Source of the DNA: Lycocorax pyrrhopterus obiensis
Taxonomy: Eukaryota; Chordata; Aves; Passeriformes; Paradisaeidae
Length of the DNA stretch: 64,000 nucleotides
Assembly: GCA_014706295.1 (NCBI GenBank)
Contig: JACSVZ010000002.1
Location: 57,187,617 to 57,251,616, forward strand
Direction: 5' to 3'
Shown here piece after piece: positions 51,161 to 61,835 of the stretch. The first letter of the stretch is position 1; each line of letters opens with the position of its first letter. A model generated the notes under the pieces. The model did no database searches, was not told the DNA's origin, and saw only the letters and a list, made by a program, of their open reading frames with translations. The position numbers were made by a program, and so were the translations under genes.

Positions 51161-51223
51161 GCTATCTCTGTGGAATTGCCATACAGGCCTCCCATCTCTC
51201 TGTCCCTGAGTTTGCCTCAGGTG

Positions 51224-52370
51224 ATCTCACAAAGAGCTGAATCACAAGAGTTGGAATCACTTGTAGCTGAGAAATCTCTACACTTGCTGAGGTCACTCGC
51301 TGTCCAGGGGGGGCTTGCCCTCGCCCCTAGAAGAGTTGTTCTCTGCAGGACGCTCTCTCTAGAAAGGTCGTGGCATACTGGTGCTTGACCAGCATCAGAC
51401 CCCCTTGAGACATAGTGTCAATGTAGTCAGACACCAGCAGCCATCCTGCCTGAGGAAGGATTGCAGCTGCTATCAATTCCTTGCCTGTGTGTCCTTTCAT
51501 TCTAATGTTGTATGTGACTCTCAAAAACACTGTATTGTGAAAAGTAATAGAAGAGAGTGTAACTGCTTCATACACTGTTTTGTAAGAAGAGTAAAGGCCA
51601 GGAGTAGATACTGCTGAGTGATGAAAGTGAACATGATTACCTACTGAAAAAATATCAAATAGAAATGAGATGAACAGCCTTTTCTTTTAGGGAATGACTG
51701 AAGAATTTTTTCATCTGAAGGGACATGTTTTGTTTGTTCAAATGTGTCTGCTGAATAGGTAATACAATTCTTGGCTTGGCTGTGCTTTGGCAGTTGAAGC
51801 ATCATTGCCCTTCTTTATGTTTACTCATAATACTTGATGAAGTAAGACAGGAAGTAAACCTCCCTCAGAAACTTTATTTTTCACATCCAATCTATAATCC
51901 TTGGCCTCAAGTAAAACCACTTCTGACAATTCAGTAAAACCAAGACTCATCCCATAAATCAAACTTCAAGAGCAGTCTGCAGATGATCTAATTCCTTAAG
52001 CTCTGCTCTGATCTGTATAGCTCACTGATCTGTTGTCTCCCAATAAAAGGTAGTGGCATTTGCTTTGGTCTTTTTTAACATTTTCAGTTCCTTGGGAAAC
52101 TGACACCAGAAAACAAAAAATGTCGTGGATGAATTTATGGTCCTTCAAAGAGCATTAACCCTCTTTTCTCCAAAATTAAACTTTACATTCACATAAAGCA
52201 GTTAACGTAATATTTGTGGGTGAAATAGACAACATGTACTCCACCACATGGACTTCTCCGTGCTTCATTTTTCCTGGAAAAGATAGGCACCACTTATTTA
52301 TTTATCTTAAGTGCCTGACACTGCCACAAGGTCTTGACCTGCCTAGACTGAAGATCACTACTCTGTTTTA
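51224..52370. other. Unassigned DNA
   Basis: No gene or repeat recognised. The first 200 bp stay GC-richer than the rest and could be further retroelement remnant. Confidence 0.45.
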
Positions 52371-52856
52371 TAGAATCATATAGTCATAGAATCATTAAGG
52401 TTGGAAAAGACCTTTAAGATCATTCAGTCCAATTGTTACCCTAACACTGCCAAGTTACTAAACCATGTCCACAACTGCCACATTACGTAGCTTTTAAATA
52501 CCTCCAGGGATGGTGACTTAACCAGTTCCCTGGGCAGCCTGCTCTGATGCTTTTTATCCCTTTAAGTGAAGAAATTTTTTTTCTAATATCCAACCTCCCC
52601 TGATGCCACTTGAGGCTGTATCCTCTTGTCCTGTTTGTTAACTGTGAGAAGACACCAACCCTTACTGCACTACCACCTCCTTTCAGCTAGTAGTAGAGAG
52701 CAATAACATCTCCCTGGAATGCCCTTTTCTCAAGGCTAAACAATCCCAGGTCTGTTGGCTGTTCCTCATCAGAGCTGTGCTCCTGTGCCCTTCTCTGAAT
52801 ACACTTCAGCATGTCACTGTCTTTCTTGCAGTGAGGGTCCCAAAACTGAACACAGG
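52371..52856 (-). mobile_element. Minus-strand CR1 3' end, 5'-truncated
   Basis: The plus strand begins TAGAATCATATAGTCATAGA, the reverse complement of the CR1 terminal repeats, followed by AAGGTTGGAAAAGACCTTTA. It continues through CCTCTTGTCCTG and the reverse complement of the ORF2 C-terminal region to about 52856. About 486 bp are retained. The 3' UTR subfamily resembles that of the CR1 at 38.9 kb. Confidence 0.95.
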
Positions 52857-53949
52857 GTTAGAGGATGAAGTATTATGAGAATTAAGGCTTTTCTTTGTCA
52901 GACAGGAAGAAGATACTGAATGACAGTAGTGCTGGGTCAGGAGCAGCTTAGATAAATGTCAAAATTAAGTAGATTAATTCACAAGCAAAAAGCTGGTTTT
53001 CTGCTTTATAAATTTGACTTGCAGAGTTGCTTTTGGCTTTAGTGAGTGGTCCAAAGTGGTTTTACATCAGACCTAGGATTATGGTTTGGTGTGAGAAACT
53101 GCGCGTGGATTTTTTTCACTGTGTTCAAGTAACATGGATATACATTTACAGTGTTGAGTGGGAAAGGGGAGTCTGTTCAGCTCAGAACTGTATTCATGGG
53201 GAAATATTTAATAGTAATTTGAAAGAAGAACAGACAGTTTACTGTTTTTAAATTGTGAAATTTCATTGAATGATTGTGAAACTTGTGGTACAATTTTTGT
53301 GTTGTGCATAAAGTAAGGAATGTTTTGTTTGGTTTTTTTATCCCACCTTGAGATACTGTAAAGAAATTATTGAAGTTTCTGCTGTGTCCTAGGAGTCCTG
53401 TTTGTTTCCCACAAAGTAGCAATCTGATGAACTGCTGTCCCCAGAGCCTGTTTACTGTAGAAATGCAGATTTTTTCAAATGCTTTACCAGATGGATAGAA
53501 GTGGAATACCTATGCCTGCATATAGAATCAAGCAGTTTTGCTTTTCATTATCATCAGGGAGGTCAAACTAAGCAGCGCTATGTACTCACATTGATTTTCT
53601 GGAAACTACTATTTGTTTTGTGAATTTCTGCAGTGAAAGATGATTCCACTTGTGCAATGCAAAAAGTGAAAAAAAGATAACATGAAGAAATCAAATTACA
53701 GTTCGGGGCTGAAGGATGCAATTTGTATTCAAGACTGCAGCTTACAACTCAGTCTATATTCTCTGATAAACTTTACTGAACTAGAGAACTATAAAATGAA
53801 TCATAGTATGACAATACTATATGATATGTGATGTAAGGTGGAGAATACCTGAACCTCAGTGTAGAATAAACTATGTCCAGTTTAGATACTTTGATAATCA
53901 TAATTTTCTTTTTATTAAAGTCCAATTGAGTCTATATCATATTCAATTT
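52857..53949. other. Unassigned AT-rich DNA
   Basis: No recognised feature between the CR1 end and the provirus. Confidence 0.5.
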
Positions 53950-53954
53950 GTTGC

Positions 53955-54514
53955 TGTACTAGTTTGAAAACAAACCAGTGGGAGGCACCAAGTCAGAATA
54001 ACAATTTAATAGGGAAATTAAAAACAAAAAACCAAAACAAACCAAAAAAAACCAAAATAAAAAACCAACCAAACAAAAAATAGCCCACTGGTTTCAACTG
54101 ACAAAGTCAGGATACAACCTGACACCCTGTTAGTCAGGGTGGTGGTAGCAGTCTGATAAAATGGTGGCTGCAGTCCTCCTGAAGTGGTGGATGTGGTTCT
54201 GTTGAAGTGGTGGTCCTGTAGAAGGGTCTGCTCTTCCTCGGAAGGTCCAGTGGTGGCTATGTAGCTCCTGTCCTCTGGGAATCCAGTGGAAAGGTGTGTC
54301 TGTGGTGTTCGGAATCTCAGATTATATCCAGGATGGAATGCTTGGTTCCTCCCTCTGGGTGGAGCATCTCACAATGGGATGATGAGTCACGAGGCCAGGA
54401 GTTGATGGGCCCATTAACAGAAGATAGTCCAGAGGGAGGAGACGAGGAAACGCTGCCCCACCTGGTTTCAACAGCTCATGAGGATGGTAATGGAAAACAC
54501 TGCAACCCAGGACA
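53955..54514 (-). repeat. 3' LTR of the provirus
   Basis: 560 bp. On the minus strand it starts TGTCCTGGGTTGCAGTG and ends AAACTAGTACA. A poly(A) signal ATTAAA lies near its minus-strand end (plus about 54006-54011). The plus-strand run of A with scattered CC at about 54018-54080 is part of the LTR and recurs in shorter form in the 5' LTR. Confidence 0.93.
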
Positions 54515-54540
54515 TTATCCACCCCTCATTCTATTACCAT
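54515..54540 (-). promoter_or_regulatory. Polypurine tract next to the 3' LTR
   Basis: On the minus strand the bases directly before the 3' LTR read GAATGAGGGGTGGATAA, a purine-rich primer for plus-strand DNA synthesis. The homologous stump in the element at 61.8-63.7 kb is nearly identical. Confidence 0.8.
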
Positions 54541-54576
54541 CTACATCATCCCAAATCAATACCTTCCTTAAACTCT

Positions 54577-54604
54577 ACATACACACACACACACACATAT
54601 ATAT
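54577..54604. repeat. (AC)n/(TA)n microsatellite in the provirus
   Basis: A run of about nine CA units followed by TATATAT, inside the provirus just upstream of the polypurine tract. Confidence 0.95.
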
Positions 54605-54617
54605 TTGCAATGAAACC

Positions 54618-54840
54618 TTACACACAGTTCTCACTTAAGATTAGGTCTCCTTGTAGTACACAATGGGTTTCCCCATCTTTCTGCATTACCCACCAAGTGT
54701 AACCAGGTCCTTGAGCAAAGACAATCCCACGGATGGGTTTGCTTTTGCCTGAGGTGGGATTAATCCAAACAGTCTTTCCTAAAATACCTCTCACATGTAC
54801 CACAGGGACTCTATCTCCATCCACTGTGTGCAAGGGTTCA
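54618..54840 (-). pseudogene. Integrase C-terminal domain remnant
   Basis: A minus-strand frame of about 71 codons encodes a beta-rich basic stretch with GDRVPVVHVRG and GKTVWINP followed by YTWWVM. This fits the SH3-like C-terminal domain of a retroviral integrase. It is out of frame with the zinc-finger and core part, which ends at 54908, so a frameshift or small deletion lies between. No dUTPase or env motif is found between here and the 3' LTR. Confidence 0.6.
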
Positions 54841-54907
54841 GACTGGGCAGGACCAGCTTGATTGATGGACCCTCAGGTATTCACCATCCAGTTGGCCTTT
54901 GCTAAGT

Positions 54908-55516
54908 TCACTTCCCAGTTTTTGAAGGTCCCCCCACCAATGCCTTCAGGGTGGTTTTAAGTAGTCCATTGCAGCATTCAATTTTCCCGGCAGCTGGTGC
55001 GTGATAAGGGATATGATGTATCCATTTGATACCGTGTTCTCTGGCCCAGGTGTTGATGAGGCTGTTCTTAAAATGAGTCCCATTGTCTGACTTGATCCTC
55101 TCAGTGGTGCCATGTCTCCACAGGACTTGCTTTTCCAGGCCCAGGATGGTGTTCCGGGCAGTAGCACAAGGCACAGGGTAGGTCTCCAGCCATCCAGTGG
55201 TTGCTTCCACCATGGTCAACACGTAGCGCTTGCCTTGGCGGGTTTGGGGAAGGGTGATGTAGTCAACTTGCCAGGCTTCCCCATACCTATACTTTGACCA
55301 TTGTCCACTGTACCACAGAGGCTTCACCCGCTTGGCCTGTTTGATTGCAGCACAGATCTCACAACTGTGGATGACCTGTGAGATGCTGTCCATAGTAAGG
55401 TCCACCCCTCGGTCACAGGCCCATCGGTATATTGCACCTCTCCCCTGATGGCCAGAGGCATCATGGGCCCAATGAGCTAAGAATAATTCTCCCTTGTGCT
55501 GCCAGTCCAGATCCAC
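54908..55516 (-). pseudogene. Integrase (zinc finger and D,D-35-E core intact)
   Basis: A 202-codon open minus-strand frame, the longest intact piece of pol. Integrase joins retroviral DNA to host DNA. The HHCC zinc finger is His18-x4-His23 and Cys52-x2-Cys55. The catalytic core shows Asp85 (WQVDYI), Asp144 (IKSDNGTHF) and Glu180 (GKIE) with exactly 35 residues between the last two. Codons of the triad lie near 55264, 55087 and 54979. The first Met (55516) is only a convenient start; the real product would be cleaved from a Pol polyprotein, and the upstream RNase H has stops. The frame ends before the C-terminal domain. Confidence 0.9.
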
Positions 55517-55539
55517 CTGATACTCTCACTTTGGCAGCT

Positions 55540-55900
55540 TGGTCCACCTGCTCGTTGTTTCGATGCTCTTCATTAGCCCGACTCTTGGGTATGTGTGCAT
55601 CCACGTGTCAAACATTCATGGTCAGCCTCTCTACTCGGGCAGTGATGTCCTGCCAAATCTCAGCAGCCCAGATGGGTATCCCTCTGCGCTGCCAGTTGGC
55701 CTTTCTCCAGTGATCCAGTCATACCCACAGAGCATTAGCTACCATCCACGAGTCGGTGTAGAGATAGAGCCTCGGCCACTTCTCTCATTCAGCAATATCC
55801 AAAGGCAGCTGGATGGCTTTAAGCTCTGCAACCTGACTTGATCCACCTTGCCCCTCGGTAGCTTGTGCAACTCATCGTGTGGGGCTCCATACTACAGCTT
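55540..55900 (-). pseudogene. RNase H domain remnant with in-frame stops
   Basis: On the minus strand LYTDSWMVAN (plus about 55734-55763) matches the RNase H catalytic Asp-Ser block, and AELKAIQL (about 55815-55840) matches the preceding catalytic Glu helix. HVDAHIPKS near 55590 fits the His-containing end block. At least three stops interrupt the reading frame, so no continuous product is possible. Confidence 0.75.
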
Positions 55901-56068
55901 TCCATTTCCGGTTAGCACCTACAATTCGGCAGGAACCATCAGTGAAGAGGGCATTTCATCTTTCAGTCTCCGGTAGCTTGTTATATGGTGGGGCTTCCTT
56001 GGCACGGGTCACTTGCTCTTCCTCTTCTTCAGAAGATAATCCAAAAGTTTCACCTTCAGGCCAGTTTG

Positions 56069-56721
56069 TTATAATTTCCAGAATCCCAGGATGACTCGGG
56101 TTTCCAATAGGATGTGCTGCATGATGAGGGTGATCCATTTGCTCCATGTGGTGTCAGTGGCATGATGCGTGGAAGGAACCTTTCCCTTGAACATCCAACC
56201 CAGCACTGGTAGTCGGGGTGCCAGAAGCAGCTGCGCTTCAGTGCCAATTACTTCTGAGGCAGCTTGAACTCCTTCATAGGTGGTCAAGATTTCCTTCTCT
56301 GTGGGAGCGTAGTTGACTTCAGACTCTCTGTAGCTTCGGCTCCAGAATCCCAGTGGTCAACCGCGAGTCTCACCAGGCACCTTCTGCCAAAGGCTCCAGG
56401 ACAGACCATTGTTCCCAGCTGCAGAGTAGAGCATGTTCTTCACCTCTGGTCCTGTCCTGACTGGGCCAAAGGCTACCGTATGAGCAATTTCCTGCTTGAT
56501 CAGGATGAAGGCTTGTTGCTGATGAGAGCCCCAGTGGAAATCGTTCTTCTTGAGGGTTCAAGATCTGGGCTCACGATCTGGCTGTACTCGGGAATGTGCA
56601 TTCTCCAAAAGCCTATGGCACCTAGGAAAGCTTGTGTTTCCTTTTTGTTGGTTGGTGGAGACATCGCAGTGATCTTTTTGATGACCTCGGACGTCATTGA
56701 TGACACTGTCCACCTTGCCAC
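56069..56721 (-). pseudogene. RT thumb/connection region remnant
   Basis: Overlapping minus-strand frames (56500-56721 and 56069-56287) with the recognisable KKETQAFLGAIGFWR block, which follows the RT palm in retroviral Pol, then a connection-like region. Several frame changes separate the pieces. It links the RT palm at 56.7-57.3 kb to the RNase H remnant. Confidence 0.7.
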
Positions 56722-57062
56722 TTTACTCCCAGGAACTGGATCTCTTGGGCAGGTCCCTTGACTTTATTCTTCTTGATGGCGAAGCTGGCTTCCAGGAGAA
56801 TCTGGATGATCTCCTGTCCTTTCTCAAATACTTTCGTTGCAGTGTTCCCCCACTCAATGATGTCGTTGATGTACTGCAGATGTTCTGGAGCCTCACCCTT
56901 TTCCAGTGCAGTCTGGATCAGTCCATGAAAAATGGTGGGACTGTGCTTCTGCTCCTGGTGGAAGTCGGTTCCAGGTGAACTGTACGCTCCTCCAGGTGAA
57001 GGCAAACTGGGGCCTGCACTCTGCTGCCAAAGGAATGGAGAAAAAGGCATTGGCAATATCAT
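56694..57062 (-). pseudogene. RT palm C-terminal part with altered catalytic motif
   Basis: The minus-strand frame carries the YxDD block as YINDII (residues 64-69 of this frame): the first catalytic Asp is Asn. FLGVKW follows at residues 110-115, the usual motif after YxDD. Its 5' part overlaps the protease/RT frame in another register; the switch lies near 56,940-56,990. With the Asp changed and the frame broken, polymerase activity is not expected. Confidence 0.85.
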
Positions 57063-57696
57063 TGGTTGCGTACCACTTCACTGCCTTGGACTCCAGCTTG
57101 TACTGAAGCTCCAATATGTCTTGCACGGCAGCACTCAGTGGTGGCGTGACCTCATTCAGGCCACAGTAATCCACTGTCAGTCTCCATTCTCCACTGGACT
57201 TACGCACTGGCCATATAGGGCTGTTGAAGGGTGAACGGGCCTTGCTGACCACCCCTTGGCTCTCCAGTTTACGAATCATCTCATGGATGGGAACCATAGA
57301 GTCTCTGTCGGTGCAGTATTGCCAATGGTGCACTGTGGTGATTGGTACTTGTTCTTCAGCTCTCAGCAGTCCCACAGCAAAGGGGTCATCTGAGAGACCA
57401 GGCAAGGTACTCAGTTGTCTGATGTCTTCTGTCTCTACAGCAGCTATCCCAAAAGCCCAACAATGTCCTTTTGGGTCTTTGAAATATCCATTTCTGAGAT
57501 AGTCTATGCCGAGGATGCATGGGGCCTCTGGGCCAGTCACGATGGGGTATTTCTGCCACTCATTCCCAGTTAAACTCACTTCAGCTTCCAGTACAGTCAG
57601 CTGCTGGGATCCTCCTGTCACCCCAGAAATAGAAATGGGTTCCACTCCCACATACCTTGATGGCATCAGAGTATATTGAACACCGGTGTCAACCAA
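56893..57696 (-). pseudogene. Protease and RT N-terminal part
   Basis: A 267-codon open minus-strand frame. Residues 3-5 are the DTG active site of an aspartic protease, and ILGIDYL at 61-67 is the matching second block. The RT begins near residue 135: SPIWPVRKSSGEWRLTVDY (159-177) is the fingers block, and NDIANAFFSI (212-221) is motif A with catalytic Asp213. LPPG (245-248) stands where LPQG is usual, just before the frame departs. The start codon is arbitrary, since protease normally arises by read-through or frameshift from gag. Confidence 0.88.
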
Positions 57697-57732
57697 AGCC
57701 GTGTATTTTTGTGGGTCAGACGTGCCAGGCCA

Positions 57733-58467
57733 TCAGATCCACACAGTCCAAAAGACCCGATTGTCCCTTTCCTCTACCTGGCTAGAGGCAGGGCCCCTCT
57801 GTTCCTGGTCATGGTACATGTTGCTCCCCTCCGGTGAATATGCTCCTGAGCTCCCTTCAAGAGAATCAGTCATATTATCATGCCTATACCATCTGAAGTT
57901 CTGTGCGCGAGAGACCGGACCAGCGTTGACTCTAGATGAGCTTCTTGTGGTAGTTGTCCCTCTTTTTAGTTCATGTACCCGTGCTGCTAAGGAGGAGGTG
58001 GGTTTTCCATCCCACTTACTCATGTCTTCTCCATGTTCCTGAAGAAAAAACCAGAGGTTACCTCATGGAGTGTATCCTCTCTCCCTCGTTGGGGGACGCC
58101 TGCTCCTAATGGCAGAGACTGTTGTTGGTTCTGGCGAGATGTAGTAAATCTCTTCCTTAAGTTCTTTTTTCAGTTTCTGATGGCCCTCTTCAACCAAGCT
58201 CCAGACTTGCTCAGCCAGCTTTGTTTCCCCGGACGAGACATGGGTGCGAAATGGGGCGGTGACAGTGTCCTCGTAAATTCTCAGTTTGTTGACCAAGACA
58301 CCCACACTATCCTCGCCTTCCCTCCATTGCAGCGTTGCCAGGCAATGGGAGTATATCTCTGGTCCAAGACGTGCGAATCTCAACCACATCTGTGATGTGC
58401 ACTGGACACCATCTGGGCTCTTAGGAAATCTCTCCTCTTCTGAGAAAATGATCTCCAGCACAGCCAA
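57733..58467 (-). pseudogene. Probable gag remnant
   Basis: Two minus-strand frames (58063-58467, 134 codons, and 57733-58023, 96 codons) fill the space between the primer binding site and protease, where gag belongs. The first contains WSLVEEGHQKLKKELKEE, an acidic helical stretch. The second is Ser/Gly/Arg-rich and ends just before protease. I see no clear CCHC zinc knuckle or major homology region, so the label rests mainly on position. Stops separate the two. Confidence 0.55.
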
Positions 58468-58751
58468 TTCCCTCAGGCATCAGATATCTTGTTCCATTGT
58501 GCTCCGTTTTCCTTGGTGCACCTGGAGGTCTTCTTTACAAAGGTACCTGCCCCTTACACTTGTCAGCAGTCGTTGCCAGAGGCTGAGAGTTTCTTGGGTT
58601 CTCCCGATCCCCTGGTCAATGACCACATCCCAGGATCATGTGAGGAAAAATACAGAGAGCAAGATACAGTACCCATATAGACAAGCTGAGCACCATGGTG
58701 AATAGGTTTCTGTTAATACAAAATTGTAATTCTGACTTTCTCTCAGGTCAA

Positions 58752-58769
58752 GCCCCATATTGGGTGCCA
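58752..58769 (-). promoter_or_regulatory. Primer binding site, lysine tRNA type, CpG-decayed
   Basis: Five bases inside the 5' LTR, the minus strand reads TGGCACCCAATATGGGGC. The known site for tRNA-Lys1,2 is TGGCGCCCAACGTGGGGC. The only differences are at the two CpG dinucleotides, as expected from methylation-driven decay. Confidence 0.85.
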
Positions 58770-58774
58770 AAATA

Positions 58775-59727
58775 TGTACCAGTTTGAAAAAAAACCAGTG
58801 GGAGGTATCCAGTCACAATAACAATTTAATAGGGAAATTTAAAATAAAAACAAGAAAAAAAACCAAAAAAAAAGAAGGCAGAAAACACTGGTTTAAACGG
58901 ACAGAGTCAGGATACAACCTGGCACCCTGTTAGTCAGGGTGCTGTAGCAATGGGGAACAAAGACGACAGACCCCCTTGTATGTCCAAAGAAAATCCGCTT
59001 ATTGCCAAAAACCACCCCCTCTTTACACCCTTAACGTCAACTGAAATCAAACTGAAGCCTAACAGAACTTAACAGCAGAAGGGCACCCATTGGCTGGCAC
59101 AGCTGCAGTGCTGCTGTCCATGCATCCTATTACCCAATCAGCTTCCTGCTCATATGCGGTCCATGTGTTCCTCCAGCCAATCACAAGCTCACTTCCAGCC
59201 ATCACTCAACTGATTCTCTCCTCACTCACAACTGGCTCTCACCCCTCACCCAACTTCCAACCGTCCAGCCCGCAGCTGGGCCTTTCCACAGGGCCTTCTG
59301 GTGAGCATAAGCCTTAACCTTTTTAACAAATGTAACCCCATATTCCACAGGGTGGCGGTACCAGTCTGATAAAATGGTGGCTGCAGTCCTCCTGAAGTGG
59401 TGGATGTGGTTCTGTTGAAGCAGTGATCCTATAGAAGGGTCTGCTCCTCCTCGGAAGGTCCAGTGGTGGCTATGTAGCTCTTGTCCTCTGGGAATCCAGT
59501 GGAAAGGGTTGTCTGTGGTGTTCGGAATCTCAGATTATATCCAGGATGGAATGCTTGGTTCCTCCCTCTGGGTGGAGCATCTCACAATGGGATGATGAGT
59601 CATGAGGCCAGGAGTTGATGGGCCCATTAGCAGAAGACAGTCCAGAGGGAGGAGGCAAGGAAACGCTGCCCCACCTGGTTTCAACAGCTCATGAGGATGG
59701 TAATAGAATACACTGCAACCCAGGACA
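58775..59727 (-). repeat. 5' LTR of the provirus, split by a nested solo LTR
   Basis: Pairs with the 3' LTR at 53955-54514 in two blocks, 58775-58942 and 59350-59727. Together these give about 546 bp, close to the 560 bp of the 3' LTR. The interruption is a complete foreign LTR. Confidence 0.93.
58943..59349 (-). mobile_element. Solo LTR nested in the 5' LTR
   Basis: 407 bp with ends TGTAGCAATGGGG and CCCCATATTCCACA, an imperfect terminal inverted repeat. Flanks are GGGTGC (58937-58942) and GGGTGG (59350-59355), a 6-bp duplication with one mismatch, as for ERVK-type elements. The uninterrupted copy at 54131-54145 shows the empty site (CAGGGTGGTGG). On the minus strand several CCAAT/ATTGG boxes precede an AATAAG near plus 58997, suggesting minus orientation. 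Confidence 0.85.
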
Positions 59728-59732
59728 GTTGC

Positions 59733-61830
59733 TTCCCTCAGATCTGGTAGAAAACAATTTCTATCAAAAAGAAAATTGTTAAGATCCCAGCCATTTTACT
59801 TAGCTGATTAACTATTACATTTTGATGTGCAGTAGCAGCTTCAAGATATTTGGATTATTTTGGGTTGCAATATAGGGAATAGATATTATTTTAAGAAATG
59901 TTGGCATCAAGTAGGAAGTCTATGACAGAACTGTGTTGGAATATAGGGGTTTTTTTTGTCACAGCATATTGACACATTCTGTAACAATGTCCTAGTAAAT
60001 GACAGCTATGATATATCACAGCTGCAAAACTATGAAAGAACTTTGATTGAAGGAGGAAATCAATAAAAGGGTTTATTTTTAAGGGAATAAGATTTCTTTT
60101 ATTAATTAATCTGTATGAGTAGATAGCATGTTAAACTATAAATGTAATAAAGTAGCATTCTTTGTTTTGTTGTTGTATGCGATGCTGATGACATATTTAA
60201 TCTCTTAAGAATGCCTTTGTCTAGGTCACAGTTGTGATTTTGTCTGGGGGAATGCAGACAGTGATTTGGTCAATGGTTTGGTTTTGGTACCTGGATATTT
60301 GCAAAATTGTATGTATGTAAATTATATGTGTGGTAATTTTGCTACTGTAATCAATCTCCATTTTTAGATGTAAGCTTCACTCTTTTAATCCTAGGTAGTA
60401 AAGCTGGACACATGCATAGATCCACATGCAAAGGATAACCAAACATTTGCATAATACAGCATTTTTAGGGTTAGGAAAATCTCTGTTGGTTCAACTACCA
60501 AGATAATCTCAGGATTTACAATCATCTAACTTTGGTGGATATTCTACGACAATGTATCTATATAAATGAACTTGCAATGTTGCAGAATTGCTTTGAACAC
60601 AAAGAGTACATAATTTTATTTCAGGGGTTTTAGAAAAAATCAAAATAATTTTAAAAAAGTAATTCAGATAAAATCCAGTATCTATTTTGTCCACTCTTTA
60701 ATTCTTCTCTAATTTTATCTATTCTTTCCTATAATGAACTTTTTGTCTGCAAGTGATGGGTTACAGTGTTTTGCTCACAGTGTTTAAATGGAAGCTTCTT
60801 GACGTCTCTGCTTTTCTATGGTGATTTATGTTGTCCTTCTGCTTATAGTCCTTTTCGTAACGTATTTTTGAGTCTATTAATTAACCAAGGAATTTTCAGA
60901 TCTGGTAGGAATCAGATGGTTTTGTAGCATCAATTTATTAACCATAGCACCAATTTTCATTGCTGTAATTCTGTGGAAGTGGAGTCTTTGTACTTGAAAA
61001 TGTGTCTGGAGTTAAGTTTCATGTCATAGGCCTGCTCCAGTACCACCTAACTATGGAGGCATCTAATTTCCATTAGGGCCTCAACTTTTAGGGTTTTTTT
61101 TCTGCGGAAACAAAGTTCACATGATGTATTCTTTTCTCCCCCTTGTATGAACAAATCGGGATGTTCGTGAAAGTAGGGGGCAACTCCTTTTCTGAAGGAA
61201 AGGTTCCATTAGAAACTGTCTCACTTTTGAGACAAATTTGAGGAGAAAATGAAGCTCACCGTTTAATTTAAATGGGAGGATTCACACGCTTTTCATGTAG
61301 GTGGGACTTTGCAAGGTTTCTTCCCCACATGTATTCTTTGATCTATAATGAAGGATGATGTCACAGTATACTGCTGTTAAAAAGTAATTAAAAAACTTTA
61401 TTCAAAGTCCACCTTAATTTATTCTGATGTTCGCAGGTTGTTTGCCTCATAGCTCCTGAGGCACGTGAGATTGTGCTAGAAATGTTTTTTTCTCAGCATT
61501 CCTGATCAGTATTGTGTTTATCTTATGCTTACAAGCATTCAGCCTCATTGCTTACTCAGTCAGCTTAGAAAGCCTTGGTGTGGTGGTCGTCCCAACACAC
61601 ATGGTAAGACTTCATGGAAATATGGTGGCAGCATGTATCAGTCTGAAAACTTGGAGTTTCCCATGTCAGCCTGGCTGCTAGAGTGCTCAACTGGAACAGG
61701 GGAACATCAAGTTTATTTTGCCACTTGAAGGCACTCTCAAATGTTATTTGTGACAATTACTGTTTGCTAGGAGTTTAGGAATTTTTATTTGATAGGCTGC
61801 AGCTGTTATGTTCTGGTCTGTCCTACTTTG
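59733..61830. other. Unassigned AT-rich DNA
   Basis: About 2.1 kb between the two ERV insertions with no gene or repeat family recognised. Confidence 0.5.
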
Positions 61831-61835
61831 CAGTT

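Larger units (their letters stand above)
50792..51219 (+). mobile_element. Candidate solo LTR with TATA box and poly(A) signal
   Basis: A 428-bp GC-richer segment runs from TGAGAGACC to TTTGCCTCA, flanked on both sides by GGTG (50788-50791 and 51220-51223); the direct repeat extends to AGGTG if the terminal A is included. Inside, a TATA-like CATAAAAAGG (51077-51086) is followed 77 bp later by ATTAAA (51155-51160), the order expected of U3-R-U5. A 4-bp duplication would fit class I elements. A repeat this short can occur by chance, so the boundaries are tentative. No internal retroviral sequence is seen. Confidence 0.5.
53955..59727 (-). mobile_element. ERVL-like provirus, two LTRs, degenerate gag-pol, no env seen
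   Basis: A full-length endogenous retrovirus on the minus strand. LTRs lie at 53955-54514 (3') and 58775-59727 (5', enlarged by a nested solo LTR). The flanks carry a perfect 5-bp target duplication GTTGC at 53950-53954 and 59728-59732. On the minus strand the order is 5' LTR, lysine-type primer binding site, gag remnant, protease, reverse transcriptase, RNase H, integrase, polypurine tract, 3' LTR. The 5-bp duplication, the pol order and the absence of an env frame between integrase and 3' LTR suggest the ERVL (class III) group. Pol is broken by frameshifts and stops. Over the roughly 375 bases of LTR that align cleanly I counted about 17 differences by eye, so the insertion is not recent. 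Confidence 0.93.

Noticed and set aside
54515..54907. Search for an env or dUTPase frame after integrase in the provirus
   Set aside because: Only the integrase C-terminal remnant, a microsatellite and the polypurine tract are present.
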